Assembly: GCA_903924955.1 (NCBI GenBank) | Contig: CAIYDK010000075.1 | Location: 1-43,334 of the forward strand | Length of the DNA stretch: 43,334 nt | DNA from: an uncultured beta proteobacterium | Lineage (GTDB): Bacteria > Pseudomonadota > Gammaproteobacteria > Burkholderiales > Burkholderiaceae_C | Direction of reading: 5' to 3' | In this document: piece by piece, positions 22,055 to 30,346 of the stretch | How positions within the stretch are numbered: position 1 is the stretch's first letter | Layout of the letters: every line of letters starts with the position of its first letter | The notes under the pieces: model-generated | Database searches by the model: none | Seen by the model: the letters and a program-made list of their open reading frames with translations, nothing else | What the model was told of the DNA's origin: nothing | Program-made: the position numbers and the translations under genes

Positions 22055-22936
22055 ATGAATCCACTTCCTCCCATTCCCAAATCCACGCGTTCCTCGGTAT
22101 CCGTGGCGCCAGTGACCACTGCCGATCTGCCCGAAGTGGTCACTGCGGATCAATTCGACGAGATCGACGCCATCCTGGACGAACTGCGCACCCGCTATGA
22201 CGAGACCCCGCAGTGGGAGTTTTGTGAAGGCTTTCTGGCGGCACTGGTGTGCTGCCGTCGACCGATTGCCCAGCCCGAATATCTGGACGTGCTGTTGGGC
22301 ATCGGTGATGGCATTGATTCGCCGTCGGTGGTGAGCGAAGGCGACAGCGCGGATGACGGTGGCGGCTCTTTTGCCGATGAGGCTCAGCGCGCACGCTTTT
22401 TGCAAATCTGGGACCAGCGTTACGCCGAGGTGTTGTCCTGCCTTGACATCCCCATTGAATCGCTGGAGGACGAGACGGCCTACCACCCGGAGGTGATGGA
22501 CGTGCGTGGTGCAATGGCCAGTTTGCCAGACGCTGAGCGCGCCGAGTTGTCGGACGAACCGTTACCGGCTTTTGCACAGGTGTGGGCATTGGGCTTTATG
22601 TACGCGGTAGAGGCATGGCCCGAAGAATGGGCAGAGCCCAGCGACAAGAAGGCCGCCAAGTGGCATGACGTGGCGTTGCAGGCCATTGTTGCGCTGACCG
22701 AAGACGACGACGGCGAACCGGAGTTGTCGCCGTTCAGCGAAGACGGCCCGCCTTCGATGAGCCGTGCCCGTCTGGATGCGTTTGCCGATGCCGTTTGGTC
22801 GGTCTATGATTTGCGTGAAATCTGGCGTGGCATTGGGCCGCGGGTCGAAACCTTGCGCCGCGCGGACGTGCCCGGGCGCAATGATCCTTGCCATTGCGGC
22901 AGCGGAAAAAAGTACAAGAAGTGCCACGGCGCCTGA
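22055..22936 (+). CDS. UPF0149/YecA-family protein with C-terminal SEC-C zinc motif
   Basis: GRNDPCHCGSGKKYKKCHGA; YecA-like WEFCEGFLAALVCC. Confidence 0.88.
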   Translation: MNPLPPIPKSTRSSVSVAPVTTADLPEVVTADQFDEIDAILDELRTRYDETPQWEFCEGFLAALVCCRRPIAQPEYLDVLLGIGDGIDSPSVVSEGDSADDGGGSFADEAQRARFLQIWDQRYAEVLSCLDIPIESLEDETAYHPEVMDVRGAMASLPDAERAELSDEPLPAFAQVWALGFMYAVEAWPEEWAEPSDKKAAKWHDVALQAIVALTEDDDGEPELSPFSEDGPPSMSRARLDAFADAVWSVYDLREIWRGIGPRVETLRRADVPGRNDPCHCGSGKKYKKCHGA

Positions 22937-23060
22937 AGCGGCGCAGGGTGCCTGTCACCCTTTACAGGATGGTGGAGGCGAAGTTGCAGCCATTTCATGG
23001 TCGCGTTACGATGCACCAAGGCTGAATGGCAAATCAAGAACCGGATTTTGGAGAAATGAT

Positions 23061-24860
23061 ATGAATGTGTCTTCCTGGACCGTGCGTGCACGGTTGACCG
23101 TTGGCTTTGGCATCGTTTGCGCGATGTTGTTGGCCATTATGGGGATTGGCCTGTTTTCCATGAGCCGTATCGAGTCTGGTTTGATTGAAGTGGTGGATCA
23201 ACACGTTCCCAAAATGGGTGCAGCCAACACCGTGGCATCCAAGATCGACGCGATTGCGATAGCCCTTCGTAACATGATGCTCACGCAGGACCAGACGGAC
23301 CGGAACAAACAAATTGAGATCATCAAAGAATCCCGCACGGTGGTGGGAAAAAATATCGATTTGCTGGAGACGTTGATCACGTTGCCCAAAGGTAAAGAGT
23401 TGTTGCAGGAGATCAAGACTCAACGCGCAAGGTACCTGGCCGGACAGGATGCACTGATTGCGCTGACCATGGCCGACAAGAAGGAAGAATCCATGGCGTA
23501 CCTGAGCAAGGAATTGCGCCCGGTGCTGGGGGCGTTTAAGGGCTCAGTTTCTGCGTTGATTGCGCTACAGGTGGAGTTGATGGAGTCAACCGCCACGGTG
23601 GCCCGGGAAGACTACAAGACTGCTCGGGCCCTGATGATGGGTCTGGGCTTGTTGTCTCTGGTCCTTGCGGCAACTATTGGTGCGCTGATTACGCGCGGAC
23701 TGCTCAAGGATCTGGGCGGAGAGCCTGGCGAAGCGGCTGACCTGGCGCGTGCTGTTGCGCAGGGTGACTTTACCCATACGGTGACACTCAACCCGGGCGA
23801 CACACAAAGCATGATGGCCAATCTGGGTGCCATGCAAGTGAGCCTGGCTGATATCGTCACGACCGTGCGCCACGGCTCTGAAGGTGTAGCCACGGCCAGC
23901 GCCGAAATCGCCCAGGGTAACAACGATCTGTCGGCCCGCACCGAACAGCAGGCCAGCGCACTGGAGCAAACCGCTGCGTCCATGGAAGAACTGGGCTCCA
24001 CGGTCAAACAAAACGCTGATAGTGCGCGCACCGCAAATCAGCTGGCCATGAATGCCTCATCGGTGGCGATACAGGGTGGCAAGGTCGTGGACCAGGTGGT
24101 GGACACCATGAAGGGCATCAATGAGTCGAGCCGCAAAATTTCGGACATCATCAGTGTGATCGACGGCATCGCCTTCCAGACCAACATTCTGGCGTTGAAC
24201 GCTGCGGTAGAAGCGGCGCGTGCGGGCGAACAGGGCCGTGGTTTTGCGGTGGTGGCCAGCGAAGTGCGCAGTCTGGCCGGACGCAGTGCAGAGGCAGCCA
24301 AAGAGATCAAGATGCTGATCAACGCCAGCGTGGAGCGGGTTGAGCATGGCACCGCGTTGGTCGACCAGGCTGGCTCCACCATGACCGAGGTGGTGGACAG
24401 CATCAAGCGCGTGACCGACATCATGGGCGAGATCAGCGCGGCCAGCAGTGAGCAAAGTCTGGGCGTTGCGCAAGTGGGCGAGGCCGTTACCCAGATGGAC
24501 CAGGCCACCCAGCAGAACGCAGCGCTTGTAGAGCAGATGGCCGCAGCGGCCAGCAGCCTCAAGAGCCAGGCGCAGGAGCTGGTGCAGGCGGTAGCCTTCT
24601 TCAAGGTGGCAGGTGGTGGCCACGCGGCCAGCCTGCCCAAGTCAGCCGTTCGCTCCAGTGCCTCGTCTGGTGCAGCGTTCAAGGGAGCGGAGCGCCGCTC
24701 GGTTGCTGCGACCGCCAGTGCACGCAAACCGGCTGCGGCTCCCAAGCCCAGTCCTGCGCCCGCGGCACCCAAGCCGGTGGTGCAGGCGATTGCGAGCAAG
24801 GTGAAGGTGCAGCCCAAGCCGGCACCGGCAGGGGGCGACGAGGATTGGGAAACCTTCTGA
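23061..24860 (+). CDS. Methyl-accepting chemotaxis protein with C-terminal extension ending DWETF
   Basis: Two TM segments, HAMP-like region, signalling hairpin [45 protein letters not shown]-type sequence. Confidence 0.95.
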   Translation: MNVSSWTVRARLTVGFGIVCAMLLAIMGIGLFSMSRIESGLIEVVDQHVPKMGAANTVASKIDAIAIALRNMMLTQDQTDRNKQIEIIKESRTVVGKNIDLLETLITLPKGKELLQEIKTQRARYLAGQDALIALTMADKKEESMAYLSKELRPVLGAFKGSVSALIALQVELMESTATVAREDYKTARALMMGLGLLSLVLAATIGALITRGLLKDLGGEPGEAADLARAVAQGDFTHTVTLNPGDTQSMMANLGAMQVSLADIVTTVRHGSEGVATASAEIAQGNNDLSARTEQQASALEQTAASMEELGSTVKQNADSARTANQLAMNASSVAIQGGKVVDQVVDTMKGINESSRKISDIISVIDGIAFQTNILALNAAVEAARAGEQGRGFAVVASEVRSLAGRSAEAAKEIKMLINASVERVEHGTALVDQAGSTMTEVVDSIKRVTDIMGEISAASSEQSLGVAQVGEAVTQMDQATQQNAALVEQMAAAASSLKSQAQELVQAVAFFKVAGGGHAASLPKSAVRSSASSGAAFKGAERRSVAATASARKPAAAPKPSPAPAAPKPVVQAIASKVKVQPKPAPAGGDEDWETF

Positions 24861-24870
24861 GTATTTCAGG

Positions 24871-25770
24871 TTATGAGTGGGCCACAATGCTTTGTGGCAA
24901 AACCTCTGCCAAAAAGTCATAGACCGCACGGATGCGCCGGCTGGTGCGGATTTCGCGGTGCACGGCCAGCCACATGGGCAGGTCGGGAATTTTCAGCACA
25001 TCTGGCAGCACGCGCACCACATCCGCGTCGGTGCAGGCAATATAGTCGGCGACAAACCCAATGCCCAGGCCGGCACGCACCGCCTGCCACTGCACGATGA
25101 AGTCGTCCGTGCGAAGCGAGAACGCCTCTGGCCCCACCGCATAACCCATGGCCTGAAAGCCGCGCAGGATGGACGGGTCTGTATCGCTGCCGATCAAGTC
25201 ATGGTGCAGTAAATCGGGCAGTGCGCTCAGGGGTGCGCGTCTGGCCAGGTAGTTGCGGTGGGCGTAGGCGCCCATACCGACGGAGCCAATTTTTCTGGCA
25301 ACAAGCGAGCCCTGTTCGGGGCGCACCATGCGCACGGCGATGTCGGCCTCGCGACGCAGCAAGTTGCTGACCTGGTTACTTGAAACCAGTTCCACTTGAA
25401 TATCGGGCAAGGCCTGCCGCATGCGGGCCAGCACGGGCGGCAACAGTTGCACCGCAACCGGCGTACTGGCCGTGATGCGCACCGTACCGATGGTTTGCAG
25501 TTGCGCGCCGCTGAGCGTGCGGGTCAATTGCAGGGCGCCGGCCTCCATCTCGCGGGCCGATTCTGCCAACTGCATTGCTGTGGCGGTGGGCACCAGGCCG
25601 CGCCCGGTGCGCTCGAACAACACCACACCGAGCTGACCTTCCAATTCGGCAATGTGCCGGCCCAGCGTAGGCTGACTGGTTTTGAGCAGGCGCGCCGCCG
25701 CCAGCAAACTGCCCTGATCGAGCACCGCGAGGAAGGATCGAATCAGACTCCAGTCGAAAGTGGTTCGCAT
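24871..25770 (-). CDS. LysR-family transcriptional regulator
   Basis: MRTTFDWSLIRSFLAVLDQGSLLAAARLLKTSQPTLGRHIAELEGQLGVVLFERTGRGL HTH. Confidence 0.9.
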   Translation of the reverse strand: MRTTFDWSLIRSFLAVLDQGSLLAAARLLKTSQPTLGRHIAELEGQLGVVLFERTGRGLVPTATAMQLAESAREMEAGALQLTRTLSGAQLQTIGTVRITASTPVAVQLLPPVLARMRQALPDIQVELVSSNQVSNLLRREADIAVRMVRPEQGSLVARKIGSVGMGAYAHRNYLARRAPLSALPDLLHHDLIGSDTDPSILRGFQAMGYAVGPEAFSLRTDDFIVQWQAVRAGLGIGFVADYIACTDADVVRVLPDVLKIPDLPMWLAVHREIRTSRRIRAVYDFLAEVLPQSIVAHS

Positions 25771-25779
25771 GATGGTATT

Positions 25780-25845
25780 CAAATTTGCATAACTGATGTA
25801 AATATATATGCAATTGTGCAATTCATTGAAATTTTCAACAATACC
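25780..25845. promoter_or_regulatory. AT-rich divergent promoter/operator between LysR gene and NAD-binding gene
   Basis: TTGCAT (25785-25790) ... ATGCAA (25808-25813) inverted repeat, overlapping caattg motifs in an AT-rich spacer. Confidence 0.4.
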
Positions 25846-25904
25846 GTCATCGATCCACCCGGCGGCGCAACGATTGACTGCACTGCAAAACACAAGGAGA
25901 TGTC

Positions 25905-26942
25905 ATGAATAACACCGTACTGATTCTGGGCGCCAGGGGCCGCTTTGGCCTCGCCACCGCGCGTTCGTTTGCTAACGCCGGTTGGCGTGTTTTGGGACAA
26001 ACCCGTCCCGGCGCAGCAGTGCCTGACACCACATCCATCGAATGGCTGGGTATCGACCTGAACGACACACAGGCGCTGGCGCAGGCTGCGCAGGGCGCCA
26101 CCGTGGTGGTGCATGCGCTTAACCCGGCGTATACCAATAAGGCCTGGCAAGGCCAGGTGCTGCCCATGACCGTGGCCGCCCTGACCATCACCCGTGCGCT
26201 GGGCGCTACGCTCATGGTGCCTGGCAATGTGTATAACTTTGGTGCCGCCATGCCAACTGTGTTGCGCGAGGACACGCCCCAGGTTGCGCGCACCATCAAG
26301 GGCCAGGTTCGTATCGAAATGGAGGCGCTGCTGCAGGCCTCCGGTGTGCGTTGCATCGTCATTCGCGCGGGCGACTTCTTTGGCAGTGGCAAAGGCACAT
26401 GGTTTGACACCGCCATGGTCAAGGACATTCGCAAAGGCGTTTTCACCTACCCCGGTACCCCGGACGTCTACCGGGCCTGGGCCTATTTACCTGATTTGGG
26501 CCGTGCTTTTGTGGCTGTGGCGCAGCAACGCGCTGTATTGAAGCCGTTTGAAATATTTCACTTTGCGGGACACCGGATCACCGGTCAGCGTTGGCTGGAT
26601 GTGCTGACGCCGGTGGCGCATGCCCAGGGATGGCTGGCATCGGACTCGATCCTGAAACGGGTCAGCCTGCCCTGGACCGCCATTCGGCTTGGTGCGTTGT
26701 TTGTCCCCACCTGGGCTGCACTGCTGGAAATGCGTTACCTGTGGCAAACACCGCACGCGCTGGCGAATGGCAAACTTACCGCACTGATTGGCCCGGAGCC
26801 ACATACACCGCTGGCTTTGGCTGCGGCTACCGCGCTGGCGGACCTGGGCTTGCTGAATCCGGCGAAGCTGCTGGCTACACAAACCGCCAAAGCGCAATTA
26901 CCAGCACTGCACAACCCGCCGCAACCAGGTCATCCAGCATGA
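25905..26942 (+). CDS. NAD(P)-binding Rossmann / epimerase-like protein
   Basis: VLILGARGRFGLATARSFANAGWRVLGQTR; VYNFGAAMP. Confidence 0.8.
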   Translation: MNNTVLILGARGRFGLATARSFANAGWRVLGQTRPGAAVPDTTSIEWLGIDLNDTQALAQAAQGATVVVHALNPAYTNKAWQGQVLPMTVAALTITRALGATLMVPGNVYNFGAAMPTVLREDTPQVARTIKGQVRIEMEALLQASGVRCIVIRAGDFFGSGKGTWFDTAMVKDIRKGVFTYPGTPDVYRAWAYLPDLGRAFVAVAQQRAVLKPFEIFHFAGHRITGQRWLDVLTPVAHAQGWLASDSILKRVSLPWTAIRLGALFVPTWAALLEMRYLWQTPHALANGKLTALIGPEPHTPLALAAATALADLGLLNPAKLLATQTAKAQLPALHNPPQPGHPA

Positions 26943-27468
26943 TTCCAAAACCGGCTTTGCGCCAGGCGTGCAGGTCGGTGGCGGGGTCCAGATCGTGGTA
27001 CAGCGCATCGGCCCAGCCGACCGGGCCGGGCTTGACGGCATCAAAAAAGCGGAACAGACCAAAAGCCAACACCTGACCCACCAACCCCGTTGGCATGACC
27101 AGCCACAGGACCAGCCAAAAGGCCACCACCTCGTCCCACACGATGCTGCCGGGGTCCAGTACGCCCATATTGCGCGCGGTCACGGAGCAGGCCCACCAGC
27201 CGACTGGTAGCGACACGGCAATCAGTAGCGCCCATCGGGCCTCGGTCATCCACGGGGTCAGCGCGATAAAGGCAATCCAGGCCCACAGCGTACCCGATGT
27301 GCCGGGTGCAATGCGGGACAGTCCCGAGCCAAAGCCCAGTGCCAGCCAGTGTGCCGGGTGCGACAACATAAAGCGCACAGTGGGGCGTGCAACCGGTGTG
27401 GGCTGACCGGGATCCAGCGGGAAGATGGTCTCCGGGGCGTCGTACGGGTCGACAGGGGAGGCACTCAT
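26875..27468 (-). CDS. pgpA: Phosphatidylglycerophosphatase A
   Basis: HWLALGFGSGLSRIAPGTSGTLWAW, DEVVAFWLVLW, RFFDAVKPGPVGWAD. Confidence 0.92.
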   Translation of the reverse strand: MSASPVDPYDAPETIFPLDPGQPTPVARPTVRFMLSHPAHWLALGFGSGLSRIAPGTSGTLWAWIAFIALTPWMTEARWALLIAVSLPVGWWACSVTARNMGVLDPGSIVWDEVVAFWLVLWLVMPTGLVGQVLAFGLFRFFDAVKPGPVGWADALYHDLDPATDLHAWRKAGFGIMLDDLVAAGCAVLVIALWRFV

Positions 27469-28004
27469 GGGCGTGCTAATTGCGCCAGGTAGGCGTCCAA
27501 CTGCGCAAAGCTGCCGTTGCAGCCCTGTGCCATGCTGGCGTGGCCTGCGCGAAACGCGGCGATCTCGTCCACGGTGGATTGGTAGGGCTCCCACGCGATG
27601 TGGATGTGGGTTTTATCGCCCTCGGCGGTGAAGGACGTGGTTGAGAGTGTTTGCAGCGGCCATGCGGCTGACAGCGGGTGGCGCGTCAACCCACGCTTGG
27701 CATCCGAGAAGGCCACGATCATGGACAGCGTGCGGGGTGGCTCTATGGTGATAAAGGTCCATTTGCCCCACATTTCCAGCCCGGTGGGGGTGCGCAGACA
27801 GTAGTGGAATTCACCACCGGGGCGCAGGTCGAAGCGGCTGAACGGCATGGAGAAACCGCTGGGGCCAAACCACTGCATCAGCGGCTCCTGCTCGGTGTAG
27901 GCTTTCCACACCACGTCCAGCGAAGCGTCCACCGTGCGGCCGATATGAAAGGTGGCATCGCTGTCGGTGCCGGAAGTGTGGCTGTCGCTATGTGCGTGGG
28001 TCAT
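27465..28004 (-). CDS. SRPBCC / AHSA1-type domain protein
   Basis: FHIGRTVDASLDVVWKAYTEQEPLMQWFGPSGF...FDLRPGGEFHY. Confidence 0.82.
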   Translation of the reverse strand: MTHAHSDSHTSGTDSDATFHIGRTVDASLDVVWKAYTEQEPLMQWFGPSGFSMPFSRFDLRPGGEFHYCLRTPTGLEMWGKWTFITIEPPRTLSMIVAFSDAKRGLTRHPLSAAWPLQTLSTTSFTAEGDKTHIHIAWEPYQSTVDEIAAFRAGHASMAQGCNGSFAQLDAYLAQLARP

Positions 28005-28077
28005 GGTGCTTTTCAATCATCGGCAGAGTGTGTGCCCCATTATCGGCCGCGCACCACGCGGTTTCCCAGCGGCTGGC

Positions 28078-29097
28078 TCATGGGGCGAAATGGTCGAACG
28101 ACGCATAGGTGTTGGCCACCGCCGCGCCGCGTCCATCGGCCAGGCGCAAGCCGGGGGCGGCTTCGATCTGCCCGATGCGGGTGACCGGGGTCGCGCTCGT
28201 TCGACTGGCCTCCTGCACTGCGGCGCGCTGTGCGGCGGGTGCGGTGAAAACCAGTTCATAGTCGTCGCCCCCGGCGAGCACGCATTGCAGGGCCAGTTGC
28301 GGCGACGGAATATTGCCAAATTGGCCGGAAGACCCCGTGAAATGTGCGTGTGCAGCTAGCAAATTGATAGCGATTTCCGTATTGACCGTAGCACCCCTGG
28401 CGGAGCGTTCCAGAATATGGCCCAGGTCGCCCAGCAGTCCGTCGCTGATATCGGCCGCCGCGCTGGCGATGCCACGCAGCGCCAGCCCCAGCGCTACCCG
28501 TGGCGTGGGCTGCTCCAGGCGCTGGCGGGCAACCGCCAGTGCGGCGGCGGGCAACTGAATGCGGCCCTGCATGGCCTCCAGTGCCAGTCGGGCGTCGCCC
28601 AGCGTGCCACTGACGTAAATATCGTCACCCGCCTGCGCGCCGCTTCGCAAAATGGCCTGTGTACCGGGTTGTGTGCCCCGTTGGACACCGTTTGCCGGTA
28701 CTTCTCCAAATACCGTAATGCAGATATTCAGTGGTCCCTGCGTGGTGTCGCCGCCGATCAGTTCGCAACCGTAAGCGTCGGCCAGGGACAGCAAGCCATC
28801 GGAAAAAGCCTGTAGCCACGCGGGGCTGGCGTCGGGCAGGGCCAGCGCCAGGGTAAAGGCTATCGGCCGTGCGCCGCAGGCGGCCAGATCGCTCAGGTTC
28901 ACGGCCAGCGCTTTGTGCCCCAGTGTTCTCGGGTCTACATCGGGAAAGAAATGGCGGCCCGCCACCAGCATGTCGCTGGAGATGGCAAGTTGCATACCCG
29001 CAGCCATTTGCAGCAGCGCACAATCGTCGCCCACGCCCAGCACCGCCTTGGGCGTTGGCCGGGTGAAGTAGCGTTGAATGAGTTCAAACTCGCCCAT
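28078..29097 (-). CDS. thiL: Thiamine-monophosphate kinase
   Basis: MGEFELIQRYFTRP...VLGVGDDCALL, SDMLVAGRHFFPDVDPRTLGHKALAVNLSDLAACGA, AGGDDYELVF. Confidence 0.95.
   Translation of the reverse strand: MGEFELIQRYFTRPTPKAVLGVGDDCALLQMAAGMQLAISSDMLVAGRHFFPDVDPRTLGHKALAVNLSDLAACGARPIAFTLALALPDASPAWLQAFSDGLLSLADAYGCELIGGDTTQGPLNICITVFGEVPANGVQRGTQPGTQAILRSGAQAGDDIYVSGTLGDARLALEAMQGRIQLPAAALAVARQRLEQPTPRVALGLALRGIASAAADISDGLLGDLGHILERSARGATVNTEIAINLLAAHAHFTGSSGQFGNIPSPQLALQCVLAGGDDYELVFTAPAAQRAAVQEASRTSATPVTRIGQIEAAPGLRLADGRGAAVANTYASFDHFAP
28321..28371 (-). repeat. Family A repeat inside thiL, forward relative to the gene, in frame
   Basis: - strand GCTATCAATTTGCTAGCTGCACACGCACATTTCACGGGGTCTTCCGGCCAA, encodes AINLLAAHAHFTGSSGQ. 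Confidence 0.75.
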
Positions 29098-29104
29098 ACT
29101 TTCA

Positions 29105-29173
29105 CCGCCGGGCCGTAAAGACGGTCGCCTTGGGGGCGCAGGGAGCCCCACGCAGCGGGCGAGCGTGGAGGCA
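29105..29173 (+). repeat. Family C related repeat in the apaG-thiL spacer
   Basis: ccgccgggccg...ccttgggggc...cgcagcgggcgagcgtggaggc resembles 18679-18753. Confidence 0.55.
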
Positions 29174-29180
29174 CATCGTT

Positions 29181-29582
29181 CTAGTGCAGGGTGCGCGAGC
29201 CGCCAATGCCGGTTTCTCCGCTCAGTGCATCCAGCACAAACATGGGCACATCGGCATCGAATTTTTCGCCATCTTCGGCTACGCAGAAAAAGCTTCCGTG
29301 CATGGTTCCGGTGGGCGTGCGCAACCGGGTGCCGCTGGTGTACTCAAACGCCTGGCCGGGCTTGAGCAGCGGTTGCTGGCCGACCACGCCCAGGCCTTTG
29401 ACCTTCTCCGTGTGGCCATTGGCGTCGTTGACGTTCCAGGTGCGCGAAATGACCTGGGCCGGCACTTCGCCCGTGTTGGTGATGGTGATGGTGTAGGCAA
29501 ACACGTACTGATCTTCGTCCGGGGCCGACTGCTCGGGCAGGAACTGCGGTAAAACTTCAACGGATATTTGGTACTTTGGCAT
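29181..29582 (-). CDS. apaG: ApaG (DUF525) protein
   Basis: YVFAYTITITNTGEVPAQVISRTWNVNDANG...GVVGQQPLLKPGQAFEYTSGTRLRTPTGTMHGSF. Confidence 0.95.
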   Translation of the reverse strand: MPKYQISVEVLPQFLPEQSAPDEDQYVFAYTITITNTGEVPAQVISRTWNVNDANGHTEKVKGLGVVGQQPLLKPGQAFEYTSGTRLRTPTGTMHGSFFCVAEDGEKFDADVPMFVLDALSGETGIGGSRTLH

Positions 29583-29651
29583 AGGTGCAATGCTATCCGG
29601 TCTTGTGTAATGGGCACGCTCGTGTGGCTTTCAACGGATTAAACTGTGAGG

Positions 29652-30329
29652 ATGACCTACCGAATTGCCCCCTCCATACTCTCTGCCGACTTTGCCCGAC
29701 TGGGTGAAGAGGTCAAAAACGTCATTGCCGCCGGGTCCGACTGGATCCACTTCGACGTAATGGACAACCACTATGTGCCCAACCTGACCTTCGGGCCCAT
29801 GATTTGCCAGGCCGTGAAGCCGCACGCCAAAACGCCCGCCGGCGTGGCGGTGCCCATCGACGTGCACCTGATGATTTCACCGGTGGACGCACTCGCGGCC
29901 CTGTTTGCCGAGGCCGGTGCCGACTACATCAGCTTCCACCCCGATGCATCGGGCCATGTGCACCGCAGCATCCAGGCCATCAAGTCCAAGGGAGTCAAGG
30001 CCGGGCTGGTGTTCAACCCGGCCGAGCCACTGGATGTGCTGGACTGGGTGATTGAGGACATCGACCTGATCCTGATCATGAGCGTCAACCCCGGTTTTGG
30101 TGGACAGAGCTTCATTGACTCGGCCCTGCGCAAAATTGAGGACGTGCGCAAGCGGATCACCGCCAGCGGCAAAGACATCCGGCTGGAGGTGGATGGCGGC
30201 ATCAAGGTGGACAACATTCGCCGGGTGGCCGATGCAGGTGCCGATACTTTTGTGGCAGGCAGCGCCATTTTTGGCAGGCCCGACTACCAGAGCGTGATTG
30301 ACTCCATGCGCCAGGCGTTGGCAGGCTAG
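29652..30329 (+). CDS. rpe: Ribulose-phosphate 3-epimerase
   Basis: [57 protein letters not shown]. Confidence 0.97.
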   Translation: MTYRIAPSILSADFARLGEEVKNVIAAGSDWIHFDVMDNHYVPNLTFGPMICQAVKPHAKTPAGVAVPIDVHLMISPVDALAALFAEAGADYISFHPDASGHVHRSIQAIKSKGVKAGLVFNPAEPLDVLDWVIEDIDLILIMSVNPGFGGQSFIDSALRKIEDVRKRITASGKDIRLEVDGGIKVDNIRRVADAGADTFVAGSAIFGRPDYQSVIDSMRQALAG

Positions 30330-30346
30330 TGCCAAGCGGGCTTGCA

